A DNA stretch of 64,000 nt, from positions 496,090-560,089 of the forward strand of contig NZ_CXOM01000001.1 in assembly GCF_001269365.1 (NCBI RefSeq), written 5' to 3'. Shown here piece by piece: positions 18,197-28,592 of this stretch (position 1 is its first letter; each line of letters opens with the position of its first letter). Origin of the DNA: Limnohabitans sp. Rim11 (GTDB lineage Bacteria; Pseudomonadota; Gammaproteobacteria; Burkholderiales; Burkholderiaceae_C). Position numbers and translations under genes: made by a program. The notes beneath the pieces were generated by a model that saw nothing but the letters and a program-made list of their open reading frames with translations, had not been told where the DNA came from and ran no database searches.

Positions 18197-19047
18197 TCAA
18201 GCAACGCATCATCACTGCACTGGCCTTGTTGGCCATTTTGTTGCCAGCACTGTTCGCAGACTCTCCACAGCCATTTCTCATTTTGTCCATCGTGCTCATC
18301 GCCGCGGGCTCGTGGGAGTGGGGCAGGATGAATGGCCTCAATTCGTTTCACTCCATTCTTTCCGGTTTGCTGTGCGCCATTTTGTGTGGCTTTGCGTGGT
18401 GGGCCCATTGGACGGTTGAGTCTCCCGCATGGGTCTGGTGGTTGGCGGGCTCAAGTTGGGTGGGGCTAACCGCCTGGATGTTGCAACGTGGCGTTGAAGG
18501 TTGGCGTTTCTGGCCACGTGGCCTGCGCTGGGTTGTCGGGGTTGGTTTGCTATTTTTGGCTTGGTTGGCCATGGCACAAGCGCGCACGGCCAGCATTCAA
18601 TTGTTGTTGTCGATTTTTGTGGCGGTTTGGGCTGCAGATGTTTTTGCCTATTTCTTTGGACGCGCCTTAGGAACCAAAATTTTTCCTCGCAAATTGGCGC
18701 CATCGGTCAGTCCAGGCAAAAGTTGGGAGGGTGCCATCGGTGGCCTGATGGGTGTTTTTGCGGTGGCATTCATTTGGATGCAATTGGCGCAAAACTATGC
18801 ATGGCCGGGTACCAATCTGTTTGCCCACATGTGGCAGCACGGTCCTTTCTTGTGGGCTCTGAGTTTGATATTTCTTACGGCCATGAGCGTGGTCGGCGAT
18901 CTGGTCGAGTCTTTGGTCAAGCGCAGTGCGGGCGTCAAAGACAGCTCCAATTTATTGCCGGGTCATGGCGGCGTGCTCGATCGTTTAGATGCGTTGTTGC
19001 CTGCGTTGCCCATCGCCATGATGTTGCTGCACTGGCCTCAGGTTTAA
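18193..19047 (+). CDS. cdsA: Phosphatidate cytidylyltransferase (CDP-diacylglycerol synthase)
   Basis: Makes CDP-diacylglycerol from phosphatidic acid and CTP at the inner membrane, the branch point to all phospholipids. The 284-residue protein has about eight hydrophobic segments. The C-terminal part carries the family signature: FAYFFGRALGTKIFPRKLAP, SVSPGKSWEGAIGG, and SLVKRSAGVKDSSNLLPGHG followed by GVLDRLDALLPALP, with the conserved acidic residues that bind metal. The N-terminal start codon lies in a perfect inverted repeat and has a weak ribosome site. It follows frr by 63 bases; uppS, usually between them, is missing. Confidence 0.96.
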   Translation: MLKQRIITALALLAILLPALFADSPQPFLILSIVLIAAGSWEWGRMNGLNSFHSILSGLLCAILCGFAWWAHWTVESPAWVWWLAGSSWVGLTAWMLQRGVEGWRFWPRGLRWVVGVGLLFLAWLAMAQARTASIQLLLSIFVAVWAADVFAYFFGRALGTKIFPRKLAPSVSPGKSWEGAIGGLMGVFAVAFIWMQLAQNYAWPGTNLFAHMWQHGPFLWALSLIFLTAMSVVGDLVESLVKRSAGVKDSSNLLPGHGGVLDRLDALLPALPIAMMLLHWPQV

Positions 19048-19063
19048 ACAGGTGAATTGAACT

Positions 19064-20257
19064 ATGAAACAAAACATCACCATTCTTGGTTCAACAGGCT
19101 CTATTGGCACCAACACCTTGGATGTGCTCTCCAGACACCTTGATCGTTTTCAAGTGTTTGCCTTAACAGCAGCCACACAAGTCGATTTGATTTTGTCGCA
19201 ATGCGCCCAATTCAAGCCTCAATTTGCCGTCATGGCGCACGAACAAGCTGGCCGCAAATTGGCGGAGCGAGTCAAAGCCGAAGGACTGCCGGTTCAGGTT
19301 TTGTGGGGCGCTGAGGCACTCGATACAGTGTCGTCACATCCAGACGTTCATGCGGTCATGGCCGCTATTGTGGGCGCAGCAGGTCTGTCACCTTGTTTGG
19401 CGGCAGCCCATGCGGGCAAACGATTGTTGTTGGCCAACAAAGAGGCCTTGGTGGTGGGCGGTGAGGTGTTTTTAAATGCTGTCAAAAAAGGGGGCGCCAT
19501 TTTGTTGCCCATCGACAGCGAACATTCAGCGGTGTTTCAGTCACTTCCTGAAAATCCTGTCACTTGGGCTGATCGAATCGACCAAATTATTTTGACGGCC
19601 TCTGGCGGCCCTTTCAGGTCGCGCGCTGTAGACACTTTGCGCAATGTCACACCAGAAGAAGCTTGCGCACATCCCAATTGGGTTATGGGCCGAAAAATTT
19701 CTGTCGACTCTGCCACCATGATGAACAAGGCCCTTGAAGTGATTGAGGCGCGCTATTTGTTTGGTGTGTCGCCCGATCAACTCAATGTGGTCATTCACCC
19801 CCAAAGCATCATTCACTCCATGGTGAAGTACAAAGACACATCGGTGGTGGCACAGCTAGGCACCCCCGACATGCGCGTGCCCATTGCCTATGGCTTGAGT
19901 TGGCCCGAACGCATCACTTCAGGCGCTCAAACTTTGGACTTTCACAACCTCAAACCCATGACCTTTGAAGCCATTGACGATCATGGCCACCCTGAAAGAT
20001 TTCCGGGTCTTCAATTGGCATGGCATGCTTTGAAATCGGCTTCGGGCACTTGTGCTGTTTTGAACGCCGCCAACGAAATTGCAGTAGAGGCTTTTTTAAA
20101 CAAGCAAATCAGGTTCGATCAAATTCACCTCGTGAACACAGAGACGCTGGCGCATGTGGTGCCGCAGTCGCCTCAAAATTTAGAAGACTTGCTTCAACTG
20201 GACACGCAGAGCCGTCAACGTGCAGCCCAAATTGTTCGCGACATGGCTGTGAACTAG
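19064..20257 (+). CDS. dxr: 1-deoxy-D-xylulose 5-phosphate reductoisomerase
   Basis: Second step of the non-mevalonate isoprenoid pathway: converts DXP to 2-C-methyl-D-erythritol 4-phosphate using NADPH. The 397-residue cytoplasmic enzyme has the NADPH motif ITILGSTGSIGTNTLDVLSR at the N-terminus, ANKEALVVGGEVF, and the metal and substrate site LLPIDSEHSAVFQ. ILTASGGPFR and the loop NWVMGRKISVDSATMMNKAL follow. All are well conserved. It follows cdsA by 16 bases and is followed by rseP after 12, so it is clearly in the same operon. Also known as ispC. Confidence 0.97.
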   Translation: MKQNITILGSTGSIGTNTLDVLSRHLDRFQVFALTAATQVDLILSQCAQFKPQFAVMAHEQAGRKLAERVKAEGLPVQVLWGAEALDTVSSHPDVHAVMAAIVGAAGLSPCLAAAHAGKRLLLANKEALVVGGEVFLNAVKKGGAILLPIDSEHSAVFQSLPENPVTWADRIDQIILTASGGPFRSRAVDTLRNVTPEEACAHPNWVMGRKISVDSATMMNKALEVIEARYLFGVSPDQLNVVIHPQSIIHSMVKYKDTSVVAQLGTPDMRVPIAYGLSWPERITSGAQTLDFHNLKPMTFEAIDDHGHPERFPGLQLAWHALKSASGTCAVLNAANEIAVEAFLNKQIRFDQIHLVNTETLAHVVPQSPQNLEDLLQLDTQSRQRAAQIVRDMAVN

Positions 20258-20269
20258 TTTGACACTGCT

Positions 20270-21706
20270 GTGCTAACCCTCATTGCTTTTCTCTTTGCGT
20301 TAACCCTGCTCATTGCCGTCCATGAGTATGGACATTACCGCATGGCCGTGGCTTTCAACGTACCGGTGCTGGTGTTTTCAATTGGCTTTGGAAAAACCAT
20401 TTACCGCTGGCGCCCCAAAAAACCCAGGGCAGGGCAAAACACAGAGTTTGTCATAGGCATGTTGCCCTTGGGTGGCTTCATTCAAATGCTCGACAGCCGA
20501 GAAGCCAATGTGGCCCCAGAGCTTTTGCCTCTAGCCTTTGACCAGCGCAGCGTCAAAGTAAGAGTGGCCATTGTGGCCGCCGGCCCCTTGGCCAATTTGC
20601 TGTTGGCAGGCGCTTTGTTTTCTTGCCTGGCCTGGTGGGGCCAGCCCCAAGCCTTGCCAATCTTGGCCAGCCCTACGCCTGCAAGTTGGGCGGCCCAAGC
20701 GGGTTTGACCGGGGCCGAGCGCGTGCTGTCTGTGCAATTGGATGGCCAGGAGAGCCAAGAGGTCACGTCATTTCAAAAGCTTTTGGCAAGCACTGTCGAC
20801 GCTGAAATGGCCAATGTGGCCATGGTCTGGACCCTGCAGCGCGCTGATTCTTCCAAAACCTTCGAACTGGAAGTTCCTTCGCCTGGCGAACTCCAGCGCC
20901 CCAACCTGAGCGACAGTGGTTCGGGTCTTGGGTATTGGACGGTTTTGGGCATGCGCGGCCCCTTGTCGCCCCCGATCATTGGCCGACTAGAAGAAGACGG
21001 TGCTGCCAAATTGGCTGGCTTGCAGACCGGTGACAGGGTGGTTCGGGTAGATGGCCGGCCCGTTGTGGACGCACAGCAATTGCGTGATTGGATCAGGGCT
21101 GAACCAGCGTCGCTTGATAGCCAGAAAAGTGGCGAGAAAAGTGGCGAACAAAATGGCCAGCAACTTTGGGAAATAGAGCGCCAAGGTCAATTTCTGAATC
21201 TAAGTGTCTACCCCAAATCGTCAACTTTACAAAGCCAAGGGCAGGGCGCGCCCTTTAGGCGCATTGGTGCTGTGGTGGGTGCACAGCCAGCGACCGAATG
21301 GCTTCAATTGGGCTTGATCGAGGGACTGGCGCAAGGGTTTGGCAAGGTACTTCAGATTGGCCAAATGACTGTCAACCTCATTGGCAAAATGATCACTGGC
21401 GATGCGTCGTCTAAGCATTTAAGTGGCCCCTTAACCATTGCCGAGCAAGCGGGACAGTCTGCGCAGCTGGGTTGGGCCCCTTATTTGACCTATTTGGCCC
21501 TCATTAGCGTCAGTTTGGGGCTTTTAAATCTACTGCCTTTACCTATGTTGGATGGGGGGCACCTGATGTATTATCTTTGGGAGTCTTTGACCGGCAAACC
21601 GGTTTCCGTTGCTTGGCAGCGGGGTTTGCAAAAAGTCGGTTTGGCTTTGTTGATTTTCATCATGTCTTTGGCGTTTTTCAATGATCTAACCCGGCTGTTT
21701 AATTAG
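20270..21706 (+). CDS. rseP: RIP metalloprotease RseP (site-2 protease)
   Basis: An inner-membrane zinc protease that cleaves anti-sigma factor RseA and clears signal peptides. His18, Glu19 and His22 lie in AVHEYGHY within the first membrane helix. Two periplasmic PDZ regions follow, then the conserved NLLPLPMLDGGHLMYYLWES near the C-terminus, which supplies the third zinc ligand. The 478 residues are slightly longer than E. coli RseP (450). Part of the excess is a polar insertion in the second PDZ with a tandem KSGE duplication at 21124-21147. The start is GTG at 20270. The order dxr-rseP-bamA is standard. Confidence 0.96.
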   Translation: MLTLIAFLFALTLLIAVHEYGHYRMAVAFNVPVLVFSIGFGKTIYRWRPKKPRAGQNTEFVIGMLPLGGFIQMLDSREANVAPELLPLAFDQRSVKVRVAIVAAGPLANLLLAGALFSCLAWWGQPQALPILASPTPASWAAQAGLTGAERVLSVQLDGQESQEVTSFQKLLASTVDAEMANVAMVWTLQRADSSKTFELEVPSPGELQRPNLSDSGSGLGYWTVLGMRGPLSPPIIGRLEEDGAAKLAGLQTGDRVVRVDGRPVVDAQQLRDWIRAEPASLDSQKSGEKSGEQNGQQLWEIERQGQFLNLSVYPKSSTLQSQGQGAPFRRIGAVVGAQPATEWLQLGLIEGLAQGFGKVLQIGQMTVNLIGKMITGDASSKHLSGPLTIAEQAGQSAQLGWAPYLTYLALISVSLGLLNLLPLPMLDGGHLMYYLWESLTGKPVSVAWQRGLQKVGLALLIFIMSLAFFNDLTRLFN

Positions 21707-21715
21707 TTCAATCGC

Positions 21716-24022
21716 ATGAAATTATTTCCTAATCGATTCCCTTTGCAACAAGTCTGTGTTGCCGTGGCGGCTGCACTCAGCACCCTGTCAGCCTGGGCCA
21801 TCGAGCCCTTCAAACTCAAAGACATTCGCATTGAAGGTTTGCAGCGCATTGAATCCGGCACTGTCTTTGCCTCCTTGCCCTTTCGCATTGGCGATACCTA
21901 CAGCGACGAGTCGGGCGCAGCGGCCATTCGTGCACTGTTCGCGCTGGGCTTGTTCAAAGACATCAGGCTAGAAGCCCAAGGCGATGTGCTGGTTGTCATC
22001 CTCGAAGAGCGTCCTTCCATTTCTGAGGTGGAGTGGGTTGGCCTGAAAGAATTTGACAAAGATGTCCTGATCAAAGCCTTGAAAGAAGTTGGCATTGCAG
22101 AAGGTCGCCCTTTTGATAAGGCTCTCGCTGACAAAGCAGAGCAAGAGTTGAAGCGTCAATACATCACACGAAGTCTGTATGGCGCTCAAGTGTTGACCAC
22201 CGTCACGCCGGTTGAGCGCAATCGTGTCAAATTGACCTTCACGGTGACGGAGGGCGGACCTTCCAAAATCAAAGACATTCAAATCACCGGCAATCAAGCT
22301 TTTTCCCAAGATACCTTGAAGGATCAATTCAATTTGGATGTGGGCAATTGGCTCAGTTGGTACACCAAATCTGATCGCTACTCGCGGACCAAGTTGAATG
22401 CCGATTTAGAAAGCTTGCGGTCTTATTACCTGGCTAGGGGCTTCTTAGAGTTTCGGATTGACTCAACCCAAGTCGCCATTTCTCCAGACAAGCAAGACAT
22501 TTCCATCAGCATCAACATCACAGAGGGTGAGCGATTTGTAGTGTCAGGGGTTCAGCTTGACGGCAACTACTTGGGCAAGGACGATGAATTCAAAGCCTTG
22601 GTCAAGATTGGTTTGGGTCAACCATACAACGCAGAAAAGGTGGCCGAAACCACCAAGGCCTTCACAGATTACTTTGGTAAGTTTGGTTACGCTTTTGCAC
22701 GTATTGATGTTCGCCCTGAAATAGATCGCCTTAACAATCGGGTCAGTTTTGTTCTGCAGGCAGACCCTTCTCGCCGTGCTTATGTCCGGCGAATTAATCT
22801 CACAGGAAATAATCGCACCCGTGATGAAGTGATCCGTCGCGAGTTCCGTCAATTGGAAGCTGCTTGGTACGATGGCGACAAAATCAAGTTATCCCGCGAT
22901 CGCATAGACCGCTTGGGCTTTTTTACGGATATCAACATTGAGACCCAAGAAGTGCCCGCTACGACAGATCAAGTCGACCTGATCTTCAGCCTTGTCGAAA
23001 AACCAACTGGAAGCGTCTCTCTGGGGGCTGGTTTCTCTTCTGCTGAAAAAGTGGCTTTGTCTTTTGGAATTCGGCAAGAAAACGCATTTGGATCTGGCAA
23101 ATATTTGGCCACTGAAGTCAATACCAGCCGTTACAACAAAACGATTGTTGTGAGCACGACTGATCCTTATTACACACAGGACGGGATCTCTAGGACCATC
23201 GACGTCTTCCACCGAACAGCGCGTCCTTACTTGGGCGATTTGAATGCTTACAGCTTGGTGAGCTCAGGCGCCGGCATGCGATTTGGCGTGCCTTTCACTG
23301 AAATTGACACTGTGTTTTTTGGTGTTAACTATGAGCAGACAACCATCAATGCTGGCACCTACTTGCCAGCTGCATACCAAACTTACATCAATGACTTTGG
23401 TGCTACCAGCAATGCTTTGCCACTGACAGTAGGTTGGGCGCGGGATGGTCGTGACAGTGCTTTGGTGCCCAACCGCGGCACTCTGCAGCGATTCAATGCC
23501 GATTTGAGTGCGACAGGCGACTCCAGGTACCTGCGAACCAACTATCAAATTCAGCAATACACACCTTTGTCTAAAAAGTTTACGTTGGCTCTGAATGCCG
23601 ATTTGGGTTGGGGGCAGGGCATCAGTGGTCGTCCCTATCCCTTGTTTAAAAACTACTTTGTAGGTGGTTTGGGAAGTGTTCGGGGCTTCCAACAATCAAC
23701 TTTAGGCCCACCTTCTACCGATCCGAACAGCGCTGTCTTTCTGGGCGGTTCAAAGAAAATTGTGTTGAACGCTGAGGTTTTGGCCCCATTTCCTGGTGCA
23801 GGTAATGACCGCACGCTGCGTTTGTTCGGATTTGCGGATGCCGGGCGAGCATTTGGCGAAAATGAAAAAATCACTCTCAAGGAGCTGCGTTCCTCGGTGG
23901 GCATTGGCTTGAGCTGGGTCTCTCCCATGGGACCCTTGCGTTTTTCGTACGCATTCCCTGTGAAACGTCAAGATACGGATAAAATCCAAAAATTGCAATT
24001 CCAAATTGGAACCTCTTTCTAA
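21716..24022 (+). CDS. bamA: Outer membrane protein assembly factor BamA
   Basis: The central pore of the BAM complex, which folds and inserts beta-barrel proteins into the outer membrane. The 768-residue precursor has a signal peptide ending near ALSTLSAWA. Five POTRA repeats follow (beginning FKLKDIRIEGLQRIESGTVF), then a 16-strand barrel from about residue 430. The barrel includes the lid motif VRGFQQST and ends in FQIGTSF, with the C-terminal aromatic recognised by BAM itself. An extended periplasmic loop is not obvious. It starts ten bases after rseP, and its stop overlaps the skp ATG. Confidence 0.97.
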   Translation: MKLFPNRFPLQQVCVAVAAALSTLSAWAIEPFKLKDIRIEGLQRIESGTVFASLPFRIGDTYSDESGAAAIRALFALGLFKDIRLEAQGDVLVVILEERPSISEVEWVGLKEFDKDVLIKALKEVGIAEGRPFDKALADKAEQELKRQYITRSLYGAQVLTTVTPVERNRVKLTFTVTEGGPSKIKDIQITGNQAFSQDTLKDQFNLDVGNWLSWYTKSDRYSRTKLNADLESLRSYYLARGFLEFRIDSTQVAISPDKQDISISINITEGERFVVSGVQLDGNYLGKDDEFKALVKIGLGQPYNAEKVAETTKAFTDYFGKFGYAFARIDVRPEIDRLNNRVSFVLQADPSRRAYVRRINLTGNNRTRDEVIRREFRQLEAAWYDGDKIKLSRDRIDRLGFFTDINIETQEVPATTDQVDLIFSLVEKPTGSVSLGAGFSSAEKVALSFGIRQENAFGSGKYLATEVNTSRYNKTIVVSTTDPYYTQDGISRTIDVFHRTARPYLGDLNAYSLVSSGAGMRFGVPFTEIDTVFFGVNYEQTTINAGTYLPAAYQTYINDFGATSNALPLTVGWARDGRDSALVPNRGTLQRFNADLSATGDSRYLRTNYQIQQYTPLSKKFTLALNADLGWGQGISGRPYPLFKNYFVGGLGSVRGFQQSTLGPPSTDPNSAVFLGGSKKIVLNAEVLAPFPGAGNDRTLRLFGFADAGRAFGENEKITLKELRSSVGIGLSWVSPMGPLRFSYAFPVKRQDTDKIQKLQFQIGTSF

Positions 24023-24540
24023 TGAAAACACTTCTTCAATTCTCTCAAATGGTTCTGTTGGCTCTGACCGCACTTTGCGTCACTGCGGTCAACGCGCAAG
24101 AGTTCAAAATTGGTTTTGTCAATACCGATCGTATTTTCAGAGAGGCCAGCACAGCCAAAGCAGCTCAAGTCAAGTTGGAACAAGAATTTTCCAAACGCGA
24201 AAAAGAATTGGTAGATTTGGGTAACACTCTCAAAAATGCCTCCGAAAAATTTGAGCGTGAGGCCCCAACGCTTGCTGAATCGCAGCGCAATACCCGTCAA
24301 AAGCAATTGATGGAACAAGACCGCGAGTTTCAACGCAAGCGACGTGAATTTCAAGAAGACTTGAACACCCGCAAAAACGAAGAGCAGCAAGTGGTTATTG
24401 AACGTGCCAACTTGGCTGTCAAACGCGTTGCCGAAACAGAAAAGTACGACGTTATTTTTCAAGAAGCGGTTTACATCAATCCCAAGCACGACATTACAGA
24501 GAAAGTTATCAAGTCTCTCAATGCCTCAGCAGGCAAGTAA
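24022..24540 (+). CDS. skp: Periplasmic chaperone Skp/OmpH
   Basis: A trimeric holdase that carries unfolded outer-membrane proteins across the periplasm to BamA. The 172-residue precursor begins with a signal peptide ending VTAVNA, then QEFKIGFVNTDRIFREASTA. A long charged helical region (about residues 45-130, rich in Lys, Glu, Gln and Arg) forms the tentacles of the jellyfish-like fold. The C-terminal part YDVIFQEAVYINPKHDITEK returns to the body. The ATG overlaps the last base of the bamA stop, so translation is coupled. The bamA-skp-lpxD order is conserved in proteobacteria. Confidence 0.95.
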   Translation: MKTLLQFSQMVLLALTALCVTAVNAQEFKIGFVNTDRIFREASTAKAAQVKLEQEFSKREKELVDLGNTLKNASEKFEREAPTLAESQRNTRQKQLMEQDREFQRKRREFQEDLNTRKNEEQQVVIERANLAVKRVAETEKYDVIFQEAVYINPKHDITEKVIKSLNASAGK

Positions 24541-24565
24541 TTGCTGGTAGAAGTGGACTTGCTTT

Positions 24566-25555
24566 GTGGTGCAGCTCGGCGACATTGTTAAAGCTTTAGG
24601 CGGAACTCTGCACGGCAGTCCACAAACTTCCATTCAAAATATCGCGCCGCTAGATTCTGCGGGCCTCCAAGACCTGAGTTTTCTCAGTCATCCCAAATAC
24701 CAATCTCAGTTAAGTCAGACCCGTGCGGCGTGTGTCATTGTTGCGCCGCAGTTCCAAGCTCTGGCCAGCTCGCGCGGTGCTTGCATCGTGGCTGATGACC
24801 CCTATCTTTATTTTGCGCGCCTGACGCAATATTGGAAAAAGTTATCGGCGCCTCTGGTTGTTGCCAACATTCATCCTTCCGCTGTTGTTCATCCTGATGC
24901 CATGATTGCCGACTCTGCCATCATTGGTCCGTTGTGTGTGGTTGAACGTGGTGCCAAAGTGGGTGATCATTCTCAACTCAAATCCAGAGTGACTTTGGGT
25001 GAGTTCTGCGAAGTAGGGCAGCGCTGTATCGTTCACTCGGGTGTTGTCATTGGCGCCGATGGTTTCGGTTTTGCACCCAACCAAGGTGCCTGGGAAAAAA
25101 TTGAGCAATTGGGCGCGGTCAAAATTGGCAACGATGTCGAAATTGGTGCCAACACGTGCATCGATCGCGGTGCGCTCAATGACACCGTCATCGAAGACGG
25201 CGTCAAGCTAGACAACCTCATTCAAATTGGACACAACGTGCACATTGGCAAGCACACCGCCATGGCCGGCTGCGTCGGTGTGGCTGGCAGTGCCCGCATT
25301 GGTGCGCATTGCACTGTGGGGGGCGGTGCCGTTATTTTGGGGCACCTTAGTTTGGTCGATGGCGTGCATATTTCTGCGGCCTCTGTCGTCACCCGATCCA
25401 TTACCAAGCCAGGCTCATACACTGGTCTGTTTCCCATTGATGACAATGCCAGCTGGGAAAAAAATGCTGCCAGCCTTAAGCAGTTGCATCAAATTCGTCA
25501 CCGTCTCAAATTGGTGGAGACCCACATTCAACAGTCTCCCGTACAGGAAAAATAA
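24566..25555 (+). CDS. lpxD: UDP-3-O-(3-hydroxyacyl)glucosamine N-acyltransferase
   Basis: Third step of lipid A synthesis: adds the N-linked hydroxyacyl chain. The 329 residues comprise an N-terminal uridine-binding domain ([20 protein letters not shown]) and a left-handed beta helix of hexapeptide repeats from about residue 110. The helix includes [20 protein letters not shown] and the catalytic His region [20 protein letters not shown]. The C-terminal helix ([15 protein letters not shown]) is present. No ATG fits; GTG at 24566 or the next codon GTG at 24569 is the likely start. It is two bases from fabZ, in the standard lipid A cluster. Confidence 0.96.
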   Translation: MVQLGDIVKALGGTLHGSPQTSIQNIAPLDSAGLQDLSFLSHPKYQSQLSQTRAACVIVAPQFQALASSRGACIVADDPYLYFARLTQYWKKLSAPLVVANIHPSAVVHPDAMIADSAIIGPLCVVERGAKVGDHSQLKSRVTLGEFCEVGQRCIVHSGVVIGADGFGFAPNQGAWEKIEQLGAVKIGNDVEIGANTCIDRGALNDTVIEDGVKLDNLIQIGHNVHIGKHTAMAGCVGVAGSARIGAHCTVGGGAVILGHLSLVDGVHISAASVVTRSITKPGSYTGLFPIDDNASWEKNAASLKQLHQIRHRLKLVETHIQQSPVQEK

Positions 25556-25557
25556 TC

Positions 25558-25998
25558 ATGATGGACATTTATCAAATTCTCAAGCAATTGCCGCACCGTT
25601 TTCCCATCTTGCTGGTCGATCGTGTTTTGGAAATCGAAAAAGGTGTGCGCATCAAGGCCTTGAAAAACGTCTCGGTCAACGAGCCTTATTTCACGGGACA
25701 CTTTCCTTCCAGACCCGTCATGCCCGGTGTCTTGATGCTAGAGGCGCTGGCCCAAGCTGCAGCACTTTTGGCTTTCGATACCTTGGGTGAGACGCCCGAT
25801 GAGAAAACGGTTTATTACTTTGCAGGCATCGATGGCGCACGTTTCAAACGCCCAGTTGAGCCAGGTGACCAACTGATTTTGGAAGTTGAACTCGACCGCA
25901 TGAAATCAGGCATTTTTAAATTCAAGGCACGCGCCAAAGTGGGCGAAGAGATTGCCGTTGAAGCTGAACTGATGTGCACCATGCGCAAGATTGCCTAA
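25558..25998 (+). CDS. fabZ: 3-hydroxyacyl-[acyl-carrier-protein] dehydratase FabZ
   Basis: Dehydrates 3-hydroxyacyl-ACP in fatty acid elongation, competing with LpxA and LpxD for hydroxyacyl-ACP. The 146-residue hotdog-fold enzyme has [20 protein letters not shown], then the active-site helix [20 protein letters not shown] with the catalytic His, and [13 protein letters not shown] with the catalytic Glu. Two adjacent ATG codons (25558 and 25561) are both possible starts. It sits between lpxD and lpxA as in most Gram-negative genomes, which balances membrane and lipid A synthesis. Confidence 0.97.
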   Translation: MMDIYQILKQLPHRFPILLVDRVLEIEKGVRIKALKNVSVNEPYFTGHFPSRPVMPGVLMLEALAQAAALLAFDTLGETPDEKTVYYFAGIDGARFKRPVEPGDQLILEVELDRMKSGIFKFKARAKVGEEIAVEAELMCTMRKIA

Positions 25999-26014
25999 AT
26001 AAGAAGGCATCGGC

Positions 26015-26809
26015 ATGACGCGCATTCACCCAACAGCTCTTGTTGATTCTGGAGCCCAACTTGACAGCAGTGTCACGGTAGGGCCTTACACCGTCATTGG
26101 CCCCCATGTTCGCATTGATGCTGGTACCACTGTGGCCAGTCACTGCGTCATTGAGGGCCACACCACCATTGGCAAAGACAACAAAATTTTCCAATTCAAT
26201 TCATTAGGTGCCGTACCGCAAGACAAAAAATATGCGGGCGAGCCGTGTAAATTGATCATTGGCGATCGCAACACCATTCGCGAGTTTTGTACCTTCAACA
26301 TTGGCTCGCCAGGCGATACCGGCGTTACCAAGTTGGGCAATGACAACTGGATCATGGCTTATGTGCATTTGGCACACGACTGCGTGGTGGGCAACCACAC
26401 CATCTTTGCCAACAGCTCGCAATTGGCCGGTCACGTGCATGTCGACGACTGGGTTATTTTGGGCGGCTTTACCGTGGTCCATCAATTTTGCCGATTGGGT
26501 GCGCACAGTTTTACGGCCATGCATTCTTTGTTGTTTGCCGATTTGCCGCCTTTTGTCATGGCGCAAGGTCAACCTGCGCAAGCACGCTCTATGAACTTTG
26601 AAGGCTTGCGCCGGCGCGGTTTTTCAGCCGAAAGAATTGCAGCTGTCAAGGCCATGCACAAAAGTTTGTACCGTCAGAAACTCACCTTGGTTCAAGCCCA
26701 AGCAGAGATTGAGTTGATCACTCAAAAGTACCCAGAGGCCAAAGCCGATGTCGACATGATGCTAGGTTTTTTGCAAGGCACTTCGCCCGAGCGCGGCATT
26801 GTGAGATAA
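26015..26809 (+). CDS. lpxA: Acyl-ACP--UDP-N-acetylglucosamine O-acyltransferase
   Basis: First step of lipid A synthesis: transfers a 3-hydroxyacyl chain to UDP-GlcNAc. The 264-residue protein is a left-handed beta helix starting [20 protein letters not shown]. The catalytic His lies in [20 protein letters not shown], and the acyl-chain region is [20 protein letters not shown]-terminal helical domain begins [12 protein letters not shown]. The protein is complete and of normal length. It follows fabZ by 16 bases and precedes lpxB by 3, so lpxA and lpxB are probably co-translated. The acyl chain length preference cannot be inferred safely. Confidence 0.97.
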   Translation: MTRIHPTALVDSGAQLDSSVTVGPYTVIGPHVRIDAGTTVASHCVIEGHTTIGKDNKIFQFNSLGAVPQDKKYAGEPCKLIIGDRNTIREFCTFNIGSPGDTGVTKLGNDNWIMAYVHLAHDCVVGNHTIFANSSQLAGHVHVDDWVILGGFTVVHQFCRLGAHSFTAMHSLLFADLPPFVMAQGQPAQARSMNFEGLRRRGFSAERIAAVKAMHKSLYRQKLTLVQAQAEIELITQKYPEAKADVDMMLGFLQGTSPERGIVR

Positions 26810-26812
26810 GCG

Positions 26813-27988
26813 GTGCCCAACTTGCCCACATCCTCGCCTTCAAAAGCCCCTGATGGGGCTTTTTCCATGGCCATGGTGGCTGGCGAAACTTCGGGCGATT
26901 TGTTAGCAGGCTTGATGATGCAGGGCATCCGTGCGCAATGGCCAGAGGCTCACTTGTATGGCATTGGTGGCCCGCGCATGCAGTCGCAGGGATTCAATGC
27001 TTTGTGGTCTTCAGACAAATTGGCAGTGCGCGGCTATGTCGAAGTCTTGCGGCACTACCGAGAAATTGTGGGCATTCGCAAGCAGCTTAAAGAGAGGCTG
27101 TTGGCAAATCCACCCCATGTGTTTGTGGGAGTGGACGCACCCGATTTCAATCTCGATTTAGAGCGAGATCTAAAACAAGCGGGCATTCCCACCGTGCATT
27201 TTGTCTGCCCCTCTATTTGGGCGTGGCGCGCTGAGCGCATTGAAAAAATCAAACAAAGCGTCGACCATGTGCTTTGCATTTTTCCCTTTGAAACAGATTT
27301 GTTAAGCGCGCAGGGTATTCCTGCAACTTACGTAGGACATCCTTTGGCTCAGGCCATTCCGATGCATGTAGACACACTCAAAGCCCGGCATGACTTGAAG
27401 CTTGACCCAGATCGACCTGTGGTGGCATTGCTTCCGGGAAGTCGCGAATCTGAAATCACATATTTGGCCGAACGCTTTTTTCTGACAGCCCAGTTGCTCA
27501 GTCAGCAACAACCCAACTTGCAGTTTGTCTTGCCAGCCATGCCGTCTATGATGGCGCGCATTGAACACATTCGTGACCAAGTAGGCGCAACCCAGGTGCA
27601 GGTCCTGAAAGGGCAATCGCATGCGGCTTTGGCAGCTTGTGATGTCACCCTCATAGCCAGTGGCACTGCCACCCTTGAGGCGGCGCTGTTTAAAAAGCCC
27701 ATGGTCATTGCTTACAACATGAACTGGCTCAGTTGGCAAATGATGAAGCGAAAAAAACTTCAGCTATGGGTCGGTTTGCCCAACATCTTGGCACAAGAAT
27801 TTTGTGTGCCCGAATTGCTGCAAGACCAAGCCACACCATCGAACATGTCCGATGCAGTTTTGGACTGGCTGCGTTCTCCGGAAAAGGCGCAAGCCTTGGT
27901 GGGGCGATTTGAAACCATGCACGCGTCATTGATGCGCGACACACCCTCATTGGCCGCCCATGCGATCCAAACGCTTGTCAAAGCCTGA
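26813..27988 (+). CDS. lpxB: Lipid-A-disaccharide synthase
   Basis: A peripheral inner-membrane glycosyltransferase (family GT19) that condenses UDP-diacylglucosamine with lipid X. The 391-residue protein has [20 protein letters not shown] near the N-terminus, the conserved [20 protein letters not shown], and [29 protein letters not shown] is present here as TYVGHPLAQ, followed by [10 protein letters not shown]. The start is GTG at 26813; it adds about 15 residues before the usual domain, so the ATG at 26867 is a possible alternative. The 3' end overlaps rnhB by 29 bases. Confidence 0.96.
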   Translation: MPNLPTSSPSKAPDGAFSMAMVAGETSGDLLAGLMMQGIRAQWPEAHLYGIGGPRMQSQGFNALWSSDKLAVRGYVEVLRHYREIVGIRKQLKERLLANPPHVFVGVDAPDFNLDLERDLKQAGIPTVHFVCPSIWAWRAERIEKIKQSVDHVLCIFPFETDLLSAQGIPATYVGHPLAQAIPMHVDTLKARHDLKLDPDRPVVALLPGSRESEITYLAERFFLTAQLLSQQQPNLQFVLPAMPSMMARIEHIRDQVGATQVQVLKGQSHAALAACDVTLIASGTATLEAALFKKPMVIAYNMNWLSWQMMKRKKLQLWVGLPNILAQEFCVPELLQDQATPSNMSDAVLDWLRSPEKAQALVGRFETMHASLMRDTPSLAAHAIQTLVKA

Positions 27989-28592
27989 GCAAGTGAGCTT
28001 GGCTTGGGACACGCCCGGTTTGTTGGCGGGTGTGGACGAGGCTGGACGGGGTCCTTTGGCGGGTCCTGTGGTGGCAGCGGCAGTCATTTTGGACGAACTC
28101 AAACCCATCAAGGGTTTGGCCGATTCCAAAAAATTAACCGCCAAAATCCGTGACCGTTTGTTTGACGAAATTCGCGCCAAGGCTTTGTGTTTTGCCATTG
28201 CAGAGGCTAGTGTCGAAGAGATTGACACTTTAAATATTTTGCAAGCCACGATGCTGGCGATGCAAAGGGCTGTGGAGGCCTTGCGCCTCAAGCCTACTTT
28301 GGTTTACGTCGATGGCAATCGTTTGCCCATCTTGGATGTGCGCGGTGAAGCCATTGTGAAGGGCGATGAAAAAGTGCAAGAGATTTCTGCGGCTTCCATT
28401 TTGGCCAAAGTGCACCGCGACCGCATGTGCGAAGAAATGCACCGCCAATACCCTGACTACGGCTTTGATACTCACAAAGGTTATGGCACTGCAGTGCATT
28501 TGAAGGCGTTACAAACTTTAGGGGTCACACCGTTTCACCGCAAAACCTTTGCCCCTGTGACGCAGGCCATTCTGGCGTTTCAAAAATCATGA
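27960..28592 (+). CDS. rnhB: Ribonuclease HII
   Basis: Cuts RNA in RNA-DNA hybrids and starts repair of single ribonucleotides in DNA. The 210-residue enzyme has the signature [20 protein letters not shown], in which Asp26 and Glu27 are catalytic. [10 protein letters not shown] carries the next catalytic Asp, and IPDYGF-like [18 protein letters not shown] is also conserved. The start ATG at 27960 lies inside the end of lpxB, a common arrangement for this pair. Its own stop overlaps the start of the next methyltransferase gene (ATGA). Length is normal. Confidence 0.96.
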   Translation: MRSKRLSKPEQVSLAWDTPGLLAGVDEAGRGPLAGPVVAAAVILDELKPIKGLADSKKLTAKIRDRLFDEIRAKALCFAIAEASVEEIDTLNILQATMLAMQRAVEALRLKPTLVYVDGNRLPILDVRGEAIVKGDEKVQEISAASILAKVHRDRMCEEMHRQYPDYGFDTHKGYGTAVHLKALQTLGVTPFHRKTFAPVTQAILAFQKS

